From the NCBI GenBank assembly GCA_020634755.1, contig JACKBC010000015.1, positions 62,001 to 126,000 on the forward strand: a stretch of DNA of 64,000 bases. The letters are read 5' to 3'. Below are positions 15,947 to 24,547 of the stretch, piece after piece (position 1 is the first letter of the stretch; each line of letters opens with the position of its first letter). Made by a program: the position numbers and the translations under genes. The notes under the pieces were generated by a model that had not been told where the DNA came from, ran no database searches, and was given only the letters and a program-made list of their open reading frames with translations. Source of the stretch: Caldilineaceae bacterium. GTDB taxonomy: Bacteria; Chloroflexota; Anaerolineae; Caldilineales; Caldilineaceae.

Positions 15947-17245
15947 ATGAATACCTCAAAATCTGAACAACTTTTTGCTGCGGCCCAAACGCTCACCCCT
16001 GGTGGCGTCAACAGCCCCGTGCGTGCGTTTAAGAGCGTGGGCGGCACGCCGCGCTTTATTGAGCGGGGCGCGGGCGCCTATATGTGGGATGCCGACGGCA
16101 ACCGCTATATAGACTATATGCTCTCTTGGGGTCCGCTGATTTTGGGCCATGCCCACCCTGCGGTGGTGGAAGCACTGCAAAAAGCGGCGGCGCGCGGCAC
16201 CAGCTACGGTGCGCCCACGGCATTGGAAAATGAATTGGCCCAGCTTGTGATTGATACCGTGCCGTCGGTGGAGATGGTGCGCTTTGTCAACAGCGGCACC
16301 GAAGCGTGCATGAGCGCGCTGCGGCTGGCCCGCGCCTATACTGGGCGCAGCAAGATCATCAAGTTTGCTGGCTGCTATCACGGCCATGCCGACATGCTGT
16401 TGGTGCAGGCCGGCAGCGGCGTGGCCACGCTGGGCCTGCCCGATTCGCCCGGCGTGCCCGCTGCGGTCACCGGTGACACGCTGACGGCTGAGTTTAACGA
16501 CCTGGAGGCGGTGCGCCAGCTTTTTGCCCAATATCCCAATGAAATTGCCGGGCTCATTGTCGAGCCCATTGCGGCCAATATGGGCTTTGTGCTGCCACAA
16601 GAGGGCTATTTGCAAGGGCTGGCCGATCTGTGTCATCAACATGGCGCGCTCTTTATAATGGACGAAGTGATGACCGGCTTTCGCGTGGCGCCCGGTGGCG
16701 CCCAGGCCGCTTGGGGATTGGCGCCGGACATTACCTGTTTGGGCAAGGTCATTGGCGGCGGTCTGCCCGTGGGCGCATACGCGGGCAAGCGCGACATTAT
16801 GCAGACGGTGGCGCCGGCGGGACCCATGTATCAAGCCGGTACGCTCTCCGGCAATCCGCTGGCCATGACTGCCGGGTTGGCCACCATCCGCACGCTGCTG
16901 GAACCAGGTGTTTTCGACGGCATTGCACAGTCCACGACGACGTTGGTACTGGGAATTCAAGCCGCGGCGGCAGAGGCGGGCATCCCCATCCAGGCGAGTC
17001 ATGCGGGGACGATGTTCGGCTTCTATTTCCTCAAGCAGGCCGATGGCCAAATCACCGATTACGCCAGCGCCAAAGAGTATGCCGACACGGCGCGCTATGG
17101 GCGTTACTTCCATGCTTTGCTAGAACGCGGTGTCTACATGGCGCCCAGTCAGTTTGAGGCGGGCTTTGTGAGCAGCGCACATGGCGAGGCCGAGATTGGC
17201 AAGACGTTGGAGGCAATAGGGGAAGTTTTGACAGAAGTAAAATAA
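15947..17245 (+). CDS. hemL: Glutamate-1-semialdehyde 2,1-aminomutase
   Basis: PLP enzyme that converts glutamate-1-semialdehyde to 5-aminolevulinate, completing the C5 start of the pathway with HemA. 432 residues. The PLP lysine is K267 in CLGKVIGGGLPVGAY. Other family marks: PGGVNSPVRAF near residue 19, YIDYMLSWGPLILGHAHP, RFVNSGTEACMSALRLAR, KFAGCYHGHADMLLVQAGSG (given as a 20-residue stretch) and FIMDEVMTGFR. It begins six bases after the C39-like gene and is the last gene on this strand before convergent genes. Confidence 0.97.
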   Translation: MNTSKSEQLFAAAQTLTPGGVNSPVRAFKSVGGTPRFIERGAGAYMWDADGNRYIDYMLSWGPLILGHAHPAVVEALQKAAARGTSYGAPTALENELAQLVIDTVPSVEMVRFVNSGTEACMSALRLARAYTGRSKIIKFAGCYHGHADMLLVQAGSGVATLGLPDSPGVPAAVTGDTLTAEFNDLEAVRQLFAQYPNEIAGLIVEPIAANMGFVLPQEGYLQGLADLCHQHGALFIMDEVMTGFRVAPGGAQAAWGLAPDITCLGKVIGGGLPVGAYAGKRDIMQTVAPAGPMYQAGTLSGNPLAMTAGLATIRTLLEPGVFDGIAQSTTTLVLGIQAAAAEAGIPIQASHAGTMFGFYFLKQADGQITDYASAKEYADTARYGRYFHALLERGVYMAPSQFEAGFVSSAHGEAEIGKTLEAIGEVLTEVK

Positions 17246-17456
17246 AAGAGGTTCAATCGGATTTCGGGGGATAAATGAGCGCCAGCGTAGCGGCGGCTGA
17301 GCTTGTCGAAGCCAAAGCAAGTCAACCCCTAAGATCCCCAAGAGCCGAAAAGAATACTGCGTGCTGGATAAGCGGTTTTTACAAATTCTATACAGTGCCA
17401 GGCCATCGGTACTTTACGCCAAGGCTTGATAAACGTTCAGAAATAAGTTGGCGACC

Positions 17457-17489
17457 AAACCTGTCAGATCTCGCAGACCTAACAGGTTT
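17457..17489. terminator. Probable bidirectional terminator hairpin
   Basis: AAACCTGT (17457-17464) and ACAGGTTT (17482-17489) form an 8-bp stem between the convergent hemL and glycosyltransferase genes. The T/A-rich ends could serve either strand. The other 200 bp of this gap show only a TGAGCTTGTCGAAG word that recurs near 42940. Confidence 0.55.
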
Positions 17490-17500
17490 ATATCCACAAG

Positions 17501-18739
17501 TTATTTTTGAACGATGGCTTCGAACAGATCGGCGGCGCGGGAAATGCCTCCCAGCGTCGCCATTTCTTTTTGGAGCGCCAGCGCGTTTTGCTGATAGGCT
17601 GAATCTTCGGTGAGCATCTCCGTCAGCAACTGGGCCAGTGCATCAATCGTCACATGCTGCGGGCGGATGCCCACACCTACCTGGCTGCGCGTTACGCCAT
17701 GGGCTTGGTGCATCTGATCGGCGGCGTGCGGCACCACAATTTGGGGAATGCCGTGGCGCGCCAAGGCGTGGGTCGTGCCGGCGCCGCCGTGGTGAATGGC
17801 CGCGCCCACGGCAGGCAACACGGCGGCGAATTCAATCCGCGCCAGCACCACGGCAGATCTGGCCAACCCGGTCCGCAAACGCTGTAGCTGGACTGGGGGC
17901 CACTGGCCACCCAGCACGACCAGCGGCAGCGCGCCCACTCGTTCAGCCGCATGGCTGGCAGCAATAAAGAAGTTGGGGTCAAGCTGAAAACTGGTGCCCA
18001 GCGTGATCAATACCCACGGCAGATCGGCAATGGCTTCGTGATTGAGCAGTTGTGCGCTGGGGTCTTGGGCATCCAAATCGGGCGGCGCTTTGGCCCGTCC
18101 CCCCACGTGAACCGTTTGGGGCAAAAAAGAAAGCCCATGATACCAACTGGGACACCAGAAGGTAAGGTGTAAGTGGGGGGAAAGCAGTGCCGGGGGGCCG
18201 CTGGTCGTCCAGTTTGTCCCAGCCGCGCCAAATTGTTGCAGAAGCGCATCCAGCCGTTCACGCGCCATTTCGGAGATGATGATCGTGGCGTCGGAAATGT
18301 CCGCCTGATAGGCTGGCCAGCCCACAACCGCAAAGGGAACGTCAAGCCGTTCGGCCACAATGGCGGCCGCGCTCATAAAATTTTCGCCCAGAACCAGATC
18401 GGGCTGAAATGCTTGTGCCGCGGCCAGCAGTTCTGTTACCGCCCGCGATACGCGATCCACATCCAGCCATTGGTCCAACGCGCGTTCGGCGCGCAGGCGC
18501 TGCTGGGCATCGGCATCCATATCGGGCGGCGGAGTAAGCGGGGGCGGAGGCGGCCAGCGCCAGCCTGTTTCGGCTAACTGCTGAAAGGCCAGTCCGGCCC
18601 GCGCAATCGGAGACCGCACCGCGTCGCCGCTAGCCCACAGCACTTGATGGCCGCGGTGGGCCAATTCCACGGCTGTGTCCAAATAGCCGCCCCAATCCAA
18701 ATGACCGGGCAATTGGGCTGAAGCTGCCAAAATACGCAT
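17501..18739 (-). CDS. GT1-family (MGT/UGT-like) glycosyltransferase
   Basis: 412 residues with the GT-B fold of macrolide- and sterol-type glycosyltransferases. The N-terminal half starts MRILAASAQLPGHLDWGGYL. The C-terminal half has PWVLITLGTSF and the donor-binding block AAIHHGGAGTTHALARHGIPQIVVPHAADQ, given here in outline (residues about 320-349). There is no signal peptide. It lies six bases after the lipoprotein gene 18746-20830 and must share its transcript. The acceptor is unknown: lipid, sterol-like or small-molecule glycosylation are all possible. The pairing with a secreted redox lipoprotein is odd and gives no clear pathway. Confidence 0.88.
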   Translation of the reverse strand: MRILAASAQLPGHLDWGGYLDTAVELAHRGHQVLWASGDAVRSPIARAGLAFQQLAETGWRWPPPPPLTPPPDMDADAQQRLRAERALDQWLDVDRVSRAVTELLAAAQAFQPDLVLGENFMSAAAIVAERLDVPFAVVGWPAYQADISDATIIISEMARERLDALLQQFGAAGTNWTTSGPPALLSPHLHLTFWCPSWYHGLSFLPQTVHVGGRAKAPPDLDAQDPSAQLLNHEAIADLPWVLITLGTSFQLDPNFFIAASHAAERVGALPLVVLGGQWPPVQLQRLRTGLARSAVVLARIEFAAVLPAVGAAIHHGGAGTTHALARHGIPQIVVPHAADQMHQAHGVTRSQVGVGIRPQHVTIDALAQLLTEMLTEDSAYQQNALALQKEMATLGGISRAADLFEAIVQK

Positions 18740-18745
18740 GGTGAT

Positions 18746-20830
18746 TTATCCGCAACCTGGTGTCATGCGGTAAAGGCCACCAGTGCCGGTGCCAATCCAG
18801 AGCGCACCGTCGGGCGCAGTGGCCAGGCTAATCAGCGGCCAGACCAGCATGACGCGTTCGGAAATCACCTGGCCGTTGGCGGCGCGACCCACGCGATAGA
18901 GCCCCGGTTGACGACCATATTGGCCATAAAAAAGGGTGCCATAGGCCCAAGTAATACCCGTGGGCGCCGCCGTGTTTGGCAAAACAATGGCCGGCGCACG
19001 CCAATTGGGGTTGGCGCCGGTTAGCGCCAAGGGAAAGCCATAATAGGGAGTGGCTCCTTCGGGCGTGCCGCCCGGTACACTGCTGGGGTCAAAGACATTG
19101 ACTTCATCGCCGGCACTAATGCCTTCCGGCACATTGGTGGAGCCGTTATCGGTAAACCAAAGGCGACCATCAGGCGCCCGCGTAATGCCATAGGGGTTGC
19201 GTACCCCGCGCGCCACCGTCTGGAAATTGTTGATGGAGCGCTCGCTCAGAAGCTGATCGAGCGGCGCCCGTACAATGCGCGCAGCCAGACCATTGCCGCC
19301 GGAAACAATGTTTTGAGCGGCGTCTTCGCTAATATTTTCCAGCGGACCGTCGGACCAGCCATCGCGCACGCCGCCCGCCGATACGTAGACCCAGCCATCG
19401 GACACCACAATGCCGTTGTTGGCGTGGAAAAGCTGGCTCTGCACGGCAAAGCCACCCGCCAGCTTTTCATAGCTGCCGCCATCGGGGATGCGCCCCACCT
19501 CGCCGGCCCGGCTGACATAGAGCGCTCCATTGGCATAATTCAGGCCCGTAATGCGCGGTGACTCGGTCAGAATTTCACCGTATCCACCGTCGCTGTTGCT
19601 GTCGTGCACCACAATCGAGCGGCTGGGGTGGAACGCATCCAGCAGCACCAAGGGATCCACATTCTGTCCGCTGGGCGAGGCGTCAAGCGCAATAAAGAGC
19701 CGTCCATCAGGCGCAAAGGCTAGCGCCGTGATGCTGCGATCTTGGTTGGCCAAACGGGGCAAACGCTGTTCAATACAAAAGCCGCCCTGCGGAATCAGAA
19801 ATGGATCGGCGTCTGAAGGAGGCGCCAAGCCCAATGTAGGGGCAATAGCACCGGAAACGGTGCTTCCGCTGTCGGCTGGGGCCGGCGCGGCGGCTGCCGC
19901 AGAATCGCCACTGCTGGCCGCGCTGCTGCTGGCCGCTGGTTCGGGCGTCAAAAATTGGGCGATGGTCTCTTCGTCCGGCTCAACGCCGCAGCTTAAGAAT
20001 TGCAGCAAGCGGCCATTGACCAACGTTTGCGGGTCGGCCACCTCTTCATCACAAGTCGCGTTGGTTGCCAGATCCACATCTTGGGGATTGAGCGCCAGCC
20101 ATAGCTCGGACAATCTGGGGATGCCGGAGCGCTGCCGCGGGGCGCCGGCGTTGATCCAGGCCTCGATGATCGACTTTTCTTCATCCGATAGCTGGCCAAT
20201 CAGCGGCATTTTGCCTGTAGAAACCATCTCCCACAGGCGTGAATTTTGGGCATCGCCCGGCTCGATCACGGGGCCGTTGACGCTGCCTTTGAGCAGCGCG
20301 TCATAATCGGTTACTTGCAGTTCATTGATTTGCGCCACGGCGCCGTGACAGCTATTGCAATTCTGGTTGAAGATGGGATAGATATCTTCTTCGTAGCCCA
20401 AGGTGTAGCTCGCATCGCTATTCACATTTTTAAGCGATGAGAGCGGTTCAGCCTGATCTTCGGCATAGACGCCGGTGACGCGCACGAGGCGACCGCGCGG
20501 CGTGCGTCCCATACGGCATGAACCGGATACGGGCTCTGCGCGCACGTTGCTATTTTCCAACGTTAGCCCATAAACAACTTTGTCGGTGGAAAGACAGGCC
20601 AGCGCGCCTTCTAACGTGGTTACGGCGCTGGAGCGCTGCTGTTCAATCCCAAAAATGTTGGGATCTTGAAATGGGAAAGGGGGTGCATCTGCGGGGTCGT
20701 GAATTGTCGTTGGGAAGCCGGTGAATGGTGCAGAGGTTGGCGTTTGGCTATTGACACAGGAGGCGGTGATCAAGGTGAAAATAAAGATGAGACAGCAAAC
20801 CGGTGCAACCTGGTGACGTAAAAAATGCAT
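18746..20830 (-). CDS. Secreted cytochrome c / sorbosone-dehydrogenase-like propeller protein
   Basis: 694 residues. A hydrophobic start ends in ITASC (C25), a loose lipobox, so it is probably a lipoprotein. A cytochrome c domain follows with C158-N-S-C161-H162 and a likely distal Met near 208 (STGKMPLIG). After a Ser/Ala/Pro-rich linker (about 290-340) comes a six-bladed propeller of the sorbosone/glucose dehydrogenase type, with RGVRNPYGITRAPDGRLWFT. It probably oxidises a sugar or similar substrate outside the cell and passes electrons to the heme. AGGA lies seven bases before the ATG. It leads an operon with the GT1 gene. Covalent heme fits the heme capacity of the genome. Confidence 0.82.
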   Translation of the reverse strand: MHFLRHQVAPVCCLIFIFTLITASCVNSQTPTSAPFTGFPTTIHDPADAPPFPFQDPNIFGIEQQRSSAVTTLEGALACLSTDKVVYGLTLENSNVRAEPVSGSCRMGRTPRGRLVRVTGVYAEDQAEPLSSLKNVNSDASYTLGYEEDIYPIFNQNCNSCHGAVAQINELQVTDYDALLKGSVNGPVIEPGDAQNSRLWEMVSTGKMPLIGQLSDEEKSIIEAWINAGAPRQRSGIPRLSELWLALNPQDVDLATNATCDEEVADPQTLVNGRLLQFLSCGVEPDEETIAQFLTPEPAASSSAASSGDSAAAAAPAPADSGSTVSGAIAPTLGLAPPSDADPFLIPQGGFCIEQRLPRLANQDRSITALAFAPDGRLFIALDASPSGQNVDPLVLLDAFHPSRSIVVHDSNSDGGYGEILTESPRITGLNYANGALYVSRAGEVGRIPDGGSYEKLAGGFAVQSQLFHANNGIVVSDGWVYVSAGGVRDGWSDGPLENISEDAAQNIVSGGNGLAARIVRAPLDQLLSERSINNFQTVARGVRNPYGITRAPDGRLWFTDNGSTNVPEGISAGDEVNVFDPSSVPGGTPEGATPYYGFPLALTGANPNWRAPAIVLPNTAAPTGITWAYGTLFYGQYGRQPGLYRVGRAANGQVISERVMLVWPLISLATAPDGALWIGTGTGGLYRMTPGCG

Positions 20831-20973
20831 ATGGATTTCCTGAAACTGGGTGCATAAAGAACCGATCCGTAAATTCGGTCGTGGATCCAGCCACGCTTGA
20901 TAGCCGCGCGAGACGGCACAGCAGATTTACGGACAGACACTAGTGCCGCAAAAATTAAGCGGCCAGACAACTC

Positions 20974-21049
20974 GTGCTTTGAAGGTTAGCCATGGCAAGT
21001 TATGTGAACTTCATCAATAAGAACTTCATCAATGTGAACTTCAAAGCAC
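20974..21049. repeat. 11-bp perfect inverted repeat with short direct repeats
   Basis: GTGCTTTGAAG (20974-20984) pairs with CTTCAAAGCAC (21039-21049). GAACTTCATCAAT is repeated directly between the arms. It lies just after the ribF stop and may end that transcript, although no T-run follows. Confidence 0.55.
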
Positions 21050-21052
21050 CTA

Positions 21053-22078
21053 CTATTCCTGGACCAAAAACAGCTGGCGAGCCATTGCAATATCGCGGTG
21101 AATCTGCGCTACCAATTCGTCGATGCCGGCAAATTTCTGTTCACCACGCAGGCGGGCCATAAACTCCACTGTCAAAATTTCGTCATATAGATTACCAGAT
21201 GCTCCGTCTGGCGGGAAATCGAGCAGGTGTGTTTCAAACCGATGCTCACGGCCATTCACCGTGGGGCGCATGCCAATATTGGTCACGCTGTGATAGGCCG
21301 CCAACATGCCGGTGGCTTTGGCCGCCGGGAAATCGCCCACGTTTAGCGAGTGCGTCGGCGACAGTGGAACATAGGTGCGCGTGGCATAGACGCCATCTTG
21401 CGGCAACATTTTGTGGGGCGCCGTCTGCAAATTTGCCGTGGGAATACCGATGGTGTTGCCGCGGTGATCGCCTTCTATCACCCGGCCAGTCACATGATAG
21501 GGGCGGCTCAGTAGCTCGGCTGCTTCTGCCACCTCACCCGTTTGCAGCAGCTGGCGGATGTGGCTGCTGCGCGCGGCTTTGCCATTCCAATCTACCGGCT
21601 CAATTACGTGCAGCTCGTACCCCAATTCTGCGCCCAATTCCCCCAGACGTTCAATATTGCCGGAACGCCCCTTGCCCAAAGCAAAATCGGGACCCACTGC
21701 CAGTATTTGCAGATTCAAATGGGCGCGCAGTAGCTGCATAAATTCGGCGGCGCGCAGACCGGCAATTTCCGGCGTAAAGGGCTGAATAATGCCTAAATCG
21801 GCGCCGGCCCGGGCCGCAAATTGAATACGTTCTTGCGGAAGCGTTAAGAGTTGAATGGGTTTGTCTGGCCGCAAAACGGCCAGGGGATGCGGGTCGAAGG
21901 TCAAAAGGCCAATGGCGGGCGCAGGCATATCAGGCTGTTGCGCGGCCGCTTGGGCTGCTAATTCGGCCATAATGTGCAGCAGCGCCTGATGGCCCCGGTG
22001 TAGTCCATCAAAGTTGCCAATGGTGAGAATGGTGGGCCGTTCCAGGCGCACCGTGCGGAGATCGGTGATCAGTTGCAT
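21053..22078 (-). CDS. ribF: Bifunctional riboflavin kinase / FAD synthetase
   Basis: Makes FMN and FAD from riboflavin. The N-terminal FAD-synthetase domain shows LTIGNFDGLHRGHQALL near residue 20 and later VGPDFALGKGRSGN. The C-terminal flavokinase domain has GDHRGNTIGIPTANL and FETHLLDF followed by the closing LRGEQKF. 341 residues from ATG 22078; a TTG at 22084 overlaps the truB stop (TTGA) and could be the coupled start instead. It is the last gene of the translation operon, the usual place after truB. Confidence 0.96.
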   Translation of the reverse strand: MQLITDLRTVRLERPTILTIGNFDGLHRGHQALLHIMAELAAQAAAQQPDMPAPAIGLLTFDPHPLAVLRPDKPIQLLTLPQERIQFAARAGADLGIIQPFTPEIAGLRAAEFMQLLRAHLNLQILAVGPDFALGKGRSGNIERLGELGAELGYELHVIEPVDWNGKAARSSHIRQLLQTGEVAEAAELLSRPYHVTGRVIEGDHRGNTIGIPTANLQTAPHKMLPQDGVYATRTYVPLSPTHSLNVGDFPAAKATGMLAAYHSVTNIGMRPTVNGREHRFETHLLDFPPDGASGNLYDEILTVEFMARLRGEQKFAGIDELVAQIHRDIAMARQLFLVQE

Positions 22079-22080
22079 TG

Positions 22081-23076
22081 TCAAGATTCTGTATTAAACC
22101 ACTTTTCGGCTTTCCAAATGGTGGCCGGGTTGGCGCTATCTGTGTCTTGCGCTACACCCAAACAGCGGATAATACCCGCAAAGCTGCCGTCGGTGGCGTA
22201 TGCTTGCGCCAGACCCTCTACAGGGGGTGGTCCGGCCACAATCGGTGTTTTTTGGCCGTAGCCCAAGCGCGTATGGGCTTCCTCATCCAGCGTCAGCTGT
22301 GGCAGGTCTAGCCGCGTGCCCAGGGGCAGCAGCATTTCGGCAAAGCGCTGCTGCTGGATAGCGCTCTCGATCTGGGGCAGCGTGTGCGCGTCGGCTAGCC
22401 CAAACGGTCCAGCCTGTTCGCGGCGCAAAATGTCTAAATAGGCACAAGAATGGAGTACCTGCCCCAAATCGTGGGCCAGACTGCGTATATACGCGCCGGC
22501 CGAACAGCGAATGCGCATACAAATGCGGTTGGGCGGTGTATAGGCCAGCAGCTCCAATTGGTGAAAGGTAATGGGGCGCGGCGCCAGCGCCGCGGTTTCG
22601 CCACGCCGCGCTTTGCGATGCAGACTTTCGCCCTGCATTTTCAGCGCAGAGAAGAGCGGCGGCACCTGCTGCACCTCACCGCGGAATTGGGCCAGCGCCC
22701 GCTCAATTTGCGCTTCATCTAGCTGCGGAACGGGCGCCTGCTGGGTAATGCGCCCCAGGGCGTCATACGTATCGGTAGCCGCACCCAGCATAATTTCGGC
22801 ATAGTATTGCTTATCATGGCGCTGGTAATATTCAACCAGCCGCGTGGCCACACCCAGACAAAGCACTAAAACGCCGCTGGCCATGGGGTCCAATGTCCCC
22901 GTGTGGCCAATCCGGCGTTCCTGGCTCCAACGGCGAACCTGCTGAACGACATCGTGGCTGGTGGGCAGCTTGCGATTCGTGTCGCCAGGTTCAGATTCAG
23001 TTTGGGGCGGGGCCGCGTCATCATTGCGCGTTTTCCCCGGCTTATCGACAATCAACAGTCCGTTATATTGAGACAC
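22081..23076 (-). CDS. truB: tRNA pseudouridine-55 synthase with an N-terminal insertion
   Basis: Forms pseudouridine at position 55 of the tRNA T loop. The catalytic Asp is D63 in GHTGTLDPMASGVL. Also seen are KQYYAEIMLGAATDTYD (family KxYxxxxxLGxxTxTxD) and SAGAYIRSLAHDLG. The usual KPxGxTSHDVV start is split: KPGKT (12-16), about 22 polar residues rich in Asp, Glu, Pro and Asn (17-38), then TSHDVV (39-44). This insertion is in frame and does not touch catalytic residues. It sits between nrnA and ribF in the standard order. Confidence 0.96.
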   Translation of the reverse strand: MSQYNGLLIVDKPGKTRNDDAAPPQTESEPGDTNRKLPTSHDVVQQVRRWSQERRIGHTGTLDPMASGVLVLCLGVATRLVEYYQRHDKQYYAEIMLGAATDTYDALGRITQQAPVPQLDEAQIERALAQFRGEVQQVPPLFSALKMQGESLHRKARRGETAALAPRPITFHQLELLAYTPPNRICMRIRCSAGAYIRSLAHDLGQVLHSCAYLDILRREQAGPFGLADAHTLPQIESAIQQQRFAEMLLPLGTRLDLPQLTLDEEAHTRLGYGQKTPIVAGPPPVEGLAQAYATDGSFAGIIRCLGVAQDTDSANPATIWKAEKWFNTES

Positions 23077-23133
23077 GGGTTTGGGTTTCTCTGCCTTCCG
23101 CTTGCCAAGTGACGGAAGCGTTTACGCGGCCGG

Positions 23134-24147
23134 CTAGCTCGCGGCCAACCCTTTGCGGCGGGCCTGTTTGAGCAGCTCCACCACACGGGGCGCCACTTCC
23201 TCGATTGTGCCCTGGATGGTGCAGCCACTGGCCGGCGGGTGGCCGCCACCGCCCAATTCAAAGGCAACTTCGCCCACGTTAAAACCAGGGCGGGCTCGGA
23301 AGCTACATTCTACCGCCGGGCCGCCATTTTCGGCCACTTTCTCCAAGAACACAGCGCTTATATCGGCCTCATTCGCCGTAATTAGCATGCTGCTCAGCTG
23401 TACATCACCCGTGGTCATACCGGCGGCTTTGGTTTGCGCGCGCCGCACGTGGACCCAAATGACGCCTTCGTCGAGCTGTACAGTGGGCAAAACCAATCCC
23501 CACAACTTAAACAGATTGAACGAGCGGCGATTCAGCGCGCGCGCCGTAATATCAGACAGATTGGCTCCCGCGGACATCAGGCGCATGGCTGCTTCCATTA
23601 CGCGCGCGTTTGTGTTGCTGGTGCGGAAGCAGAGCGTATCGGTGACCAGGCCCGTTAGCAAACAGGTGGCCAGCGTTTCATCCAGCGGTAGCCCTAGACT
23701 ATCGACGAGATAGACCAACATTTGGCAGGTAGCGGCACAATCGGGCGCCACCCAATTTATATGACCAAAACGCGTGTTGGTAATATGGTGGTCGATGACA
23801 AAAAGCGGAATATGGGCGTGGGCTTCGCTGCGATAGATATGGCCCATGCGGTCGACGCTGGATGCATCCAGGCAGATGATCAGATCATACGCATCGGTTA
23901 TCTGTTTGGGGCCGACAATGTCAGCGGCGCCGGGCAGAAACTTGAGTTCGGCGGGCGTCTCATCCTGCAACGCCAATGTGGTGGTTGCCCCCAAACGGTG
24001 CATAATATGGCCCATGCCGGTTAAGCTGCCCAGCGCATCGCCGTCGGGCGCTACGTGGCTGACGCAAAGCACATGGCGGCTGTTGCGTAAACCGGCCAAA
24101 AGTGCCTCGTCAATGGCAGAAGCTTCGCTTGAAACATCCTCATTCAT
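23134..24147 (-). CDS. nrnA: DHH-family phosphoesterase (NrnA-type oligoribonuclease / pAp phosphatase)
   Basis: 337 residues. DHH motifs in order: VSHVAPDGDALGS (about 29-41), IICLDASS, VIDHHITNTRFG with the DHH signature, and LVTDTLCF. The C-terminal DHHA1 domain has FELGGGGHPPASGC. NrnA degrades short oligoribonucleotides and dephosphorylates 3'-phosphoadenosine-5'-phosphate. The position between rbfA and truB is the classical one. It overlaps rbfA by four bases (ATGA), so translation is coupled. Confidence 0.93.
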   Translation of the reverse strand: MNEDVSSEASAIDEALLAGLRNSRHVLCVSHVAPDGDALGSLTGMGHIMHRLGATTTLALQDETPAELKFLPGAADIVGPKQITDAYDLIICLDASSVDRMGHIYRSEAHAHIPLFVIDHHITNTRFGHINWVAPDCAATCQMLVYLVDSLGLPLDETLATCLLTGLVTDTLCFRTSNTNARVMEAAMRLMSAGANLSDITARALNRRSFNLFKLWGLVLPTVQLDEGVIWVHVRRAQTKAAGMTTGDVQLSSMLITANEADISAVFLEKVAENGGPAVECSFRARPGFNVGEVAFELGGGGHPPASGCTIQGTIEEVAPRVVELLKQARRKGLAAS

Positions 24148-24545
24148 GGGGCGTCTCCGGGTTCTGCCGGCGCGGCCGTTTCATCCTCGGTGCGCTCGCC
24201 GCGTTCCTGGGCAATTTGCGAGAGCAGCTCATCAATGCGCGCGGCTCTTTCCGGTGTATCATCGTAATAGAAGAGAATTTCCGGCACCATGCGCAACCCG
24301 CAGCGCGAGGCCAATTGACTGCGCAGGTAGGGGGTGGCGCTGCGCAGCCCGGCCAAGACTTCCTTGCGGGAAAACTCTTCATTTTGATGGTAGATGTGCA
24401 CTTTGGCGTTGCGCAGATCTTTGCTCAACTGCACGCCCATTACAGTGATCAAGCTGACGCGCGGGTCACTTAACTCGCCGTTAAGCATGATGCTCAACTC
24501 TTCGAAAAGCAGACCCGCCACGCGCTGCTGACGGATGGTTGCCAT
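24144..24545 (-). CDS. rbfA: Ribosome-binding factor A
   Basis: Binds the 30S subunit during late 16S rRNA maturation. 133 residues, with the KH-like core RQQRVAGLLFEELSIMLNGE, SDPRVSLITVMGVQLSKDL (split here), AKVHIYHQ and LRMVPEILFYYDDT. The C-terminal 25 residues are acidic and Ala/Pro-rich, outside the conserved fold. Two bases after infB and overlapping nrnA by four. Confidence 0.95.
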   Translation of the reverse strand: MATIRQQRVAGLLFEELSIMLNGELSDPRVSLITVMGVQLSKDLRNAKVHIYHQNEEFSRKEVLAGLRSATPYLRSQLASRCGLRMVPEILFYYDDTPERAARIDELLSQIAQERGERTEDETAAPAEPGDAP

Positions 24546-24547
24546 GA

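Noticed and set aside
15956..17113. 385-codon reverse frame opposite hemL
   Set aside because: Antisense shadow; His/Arg/Gln-rich composition without motifs.
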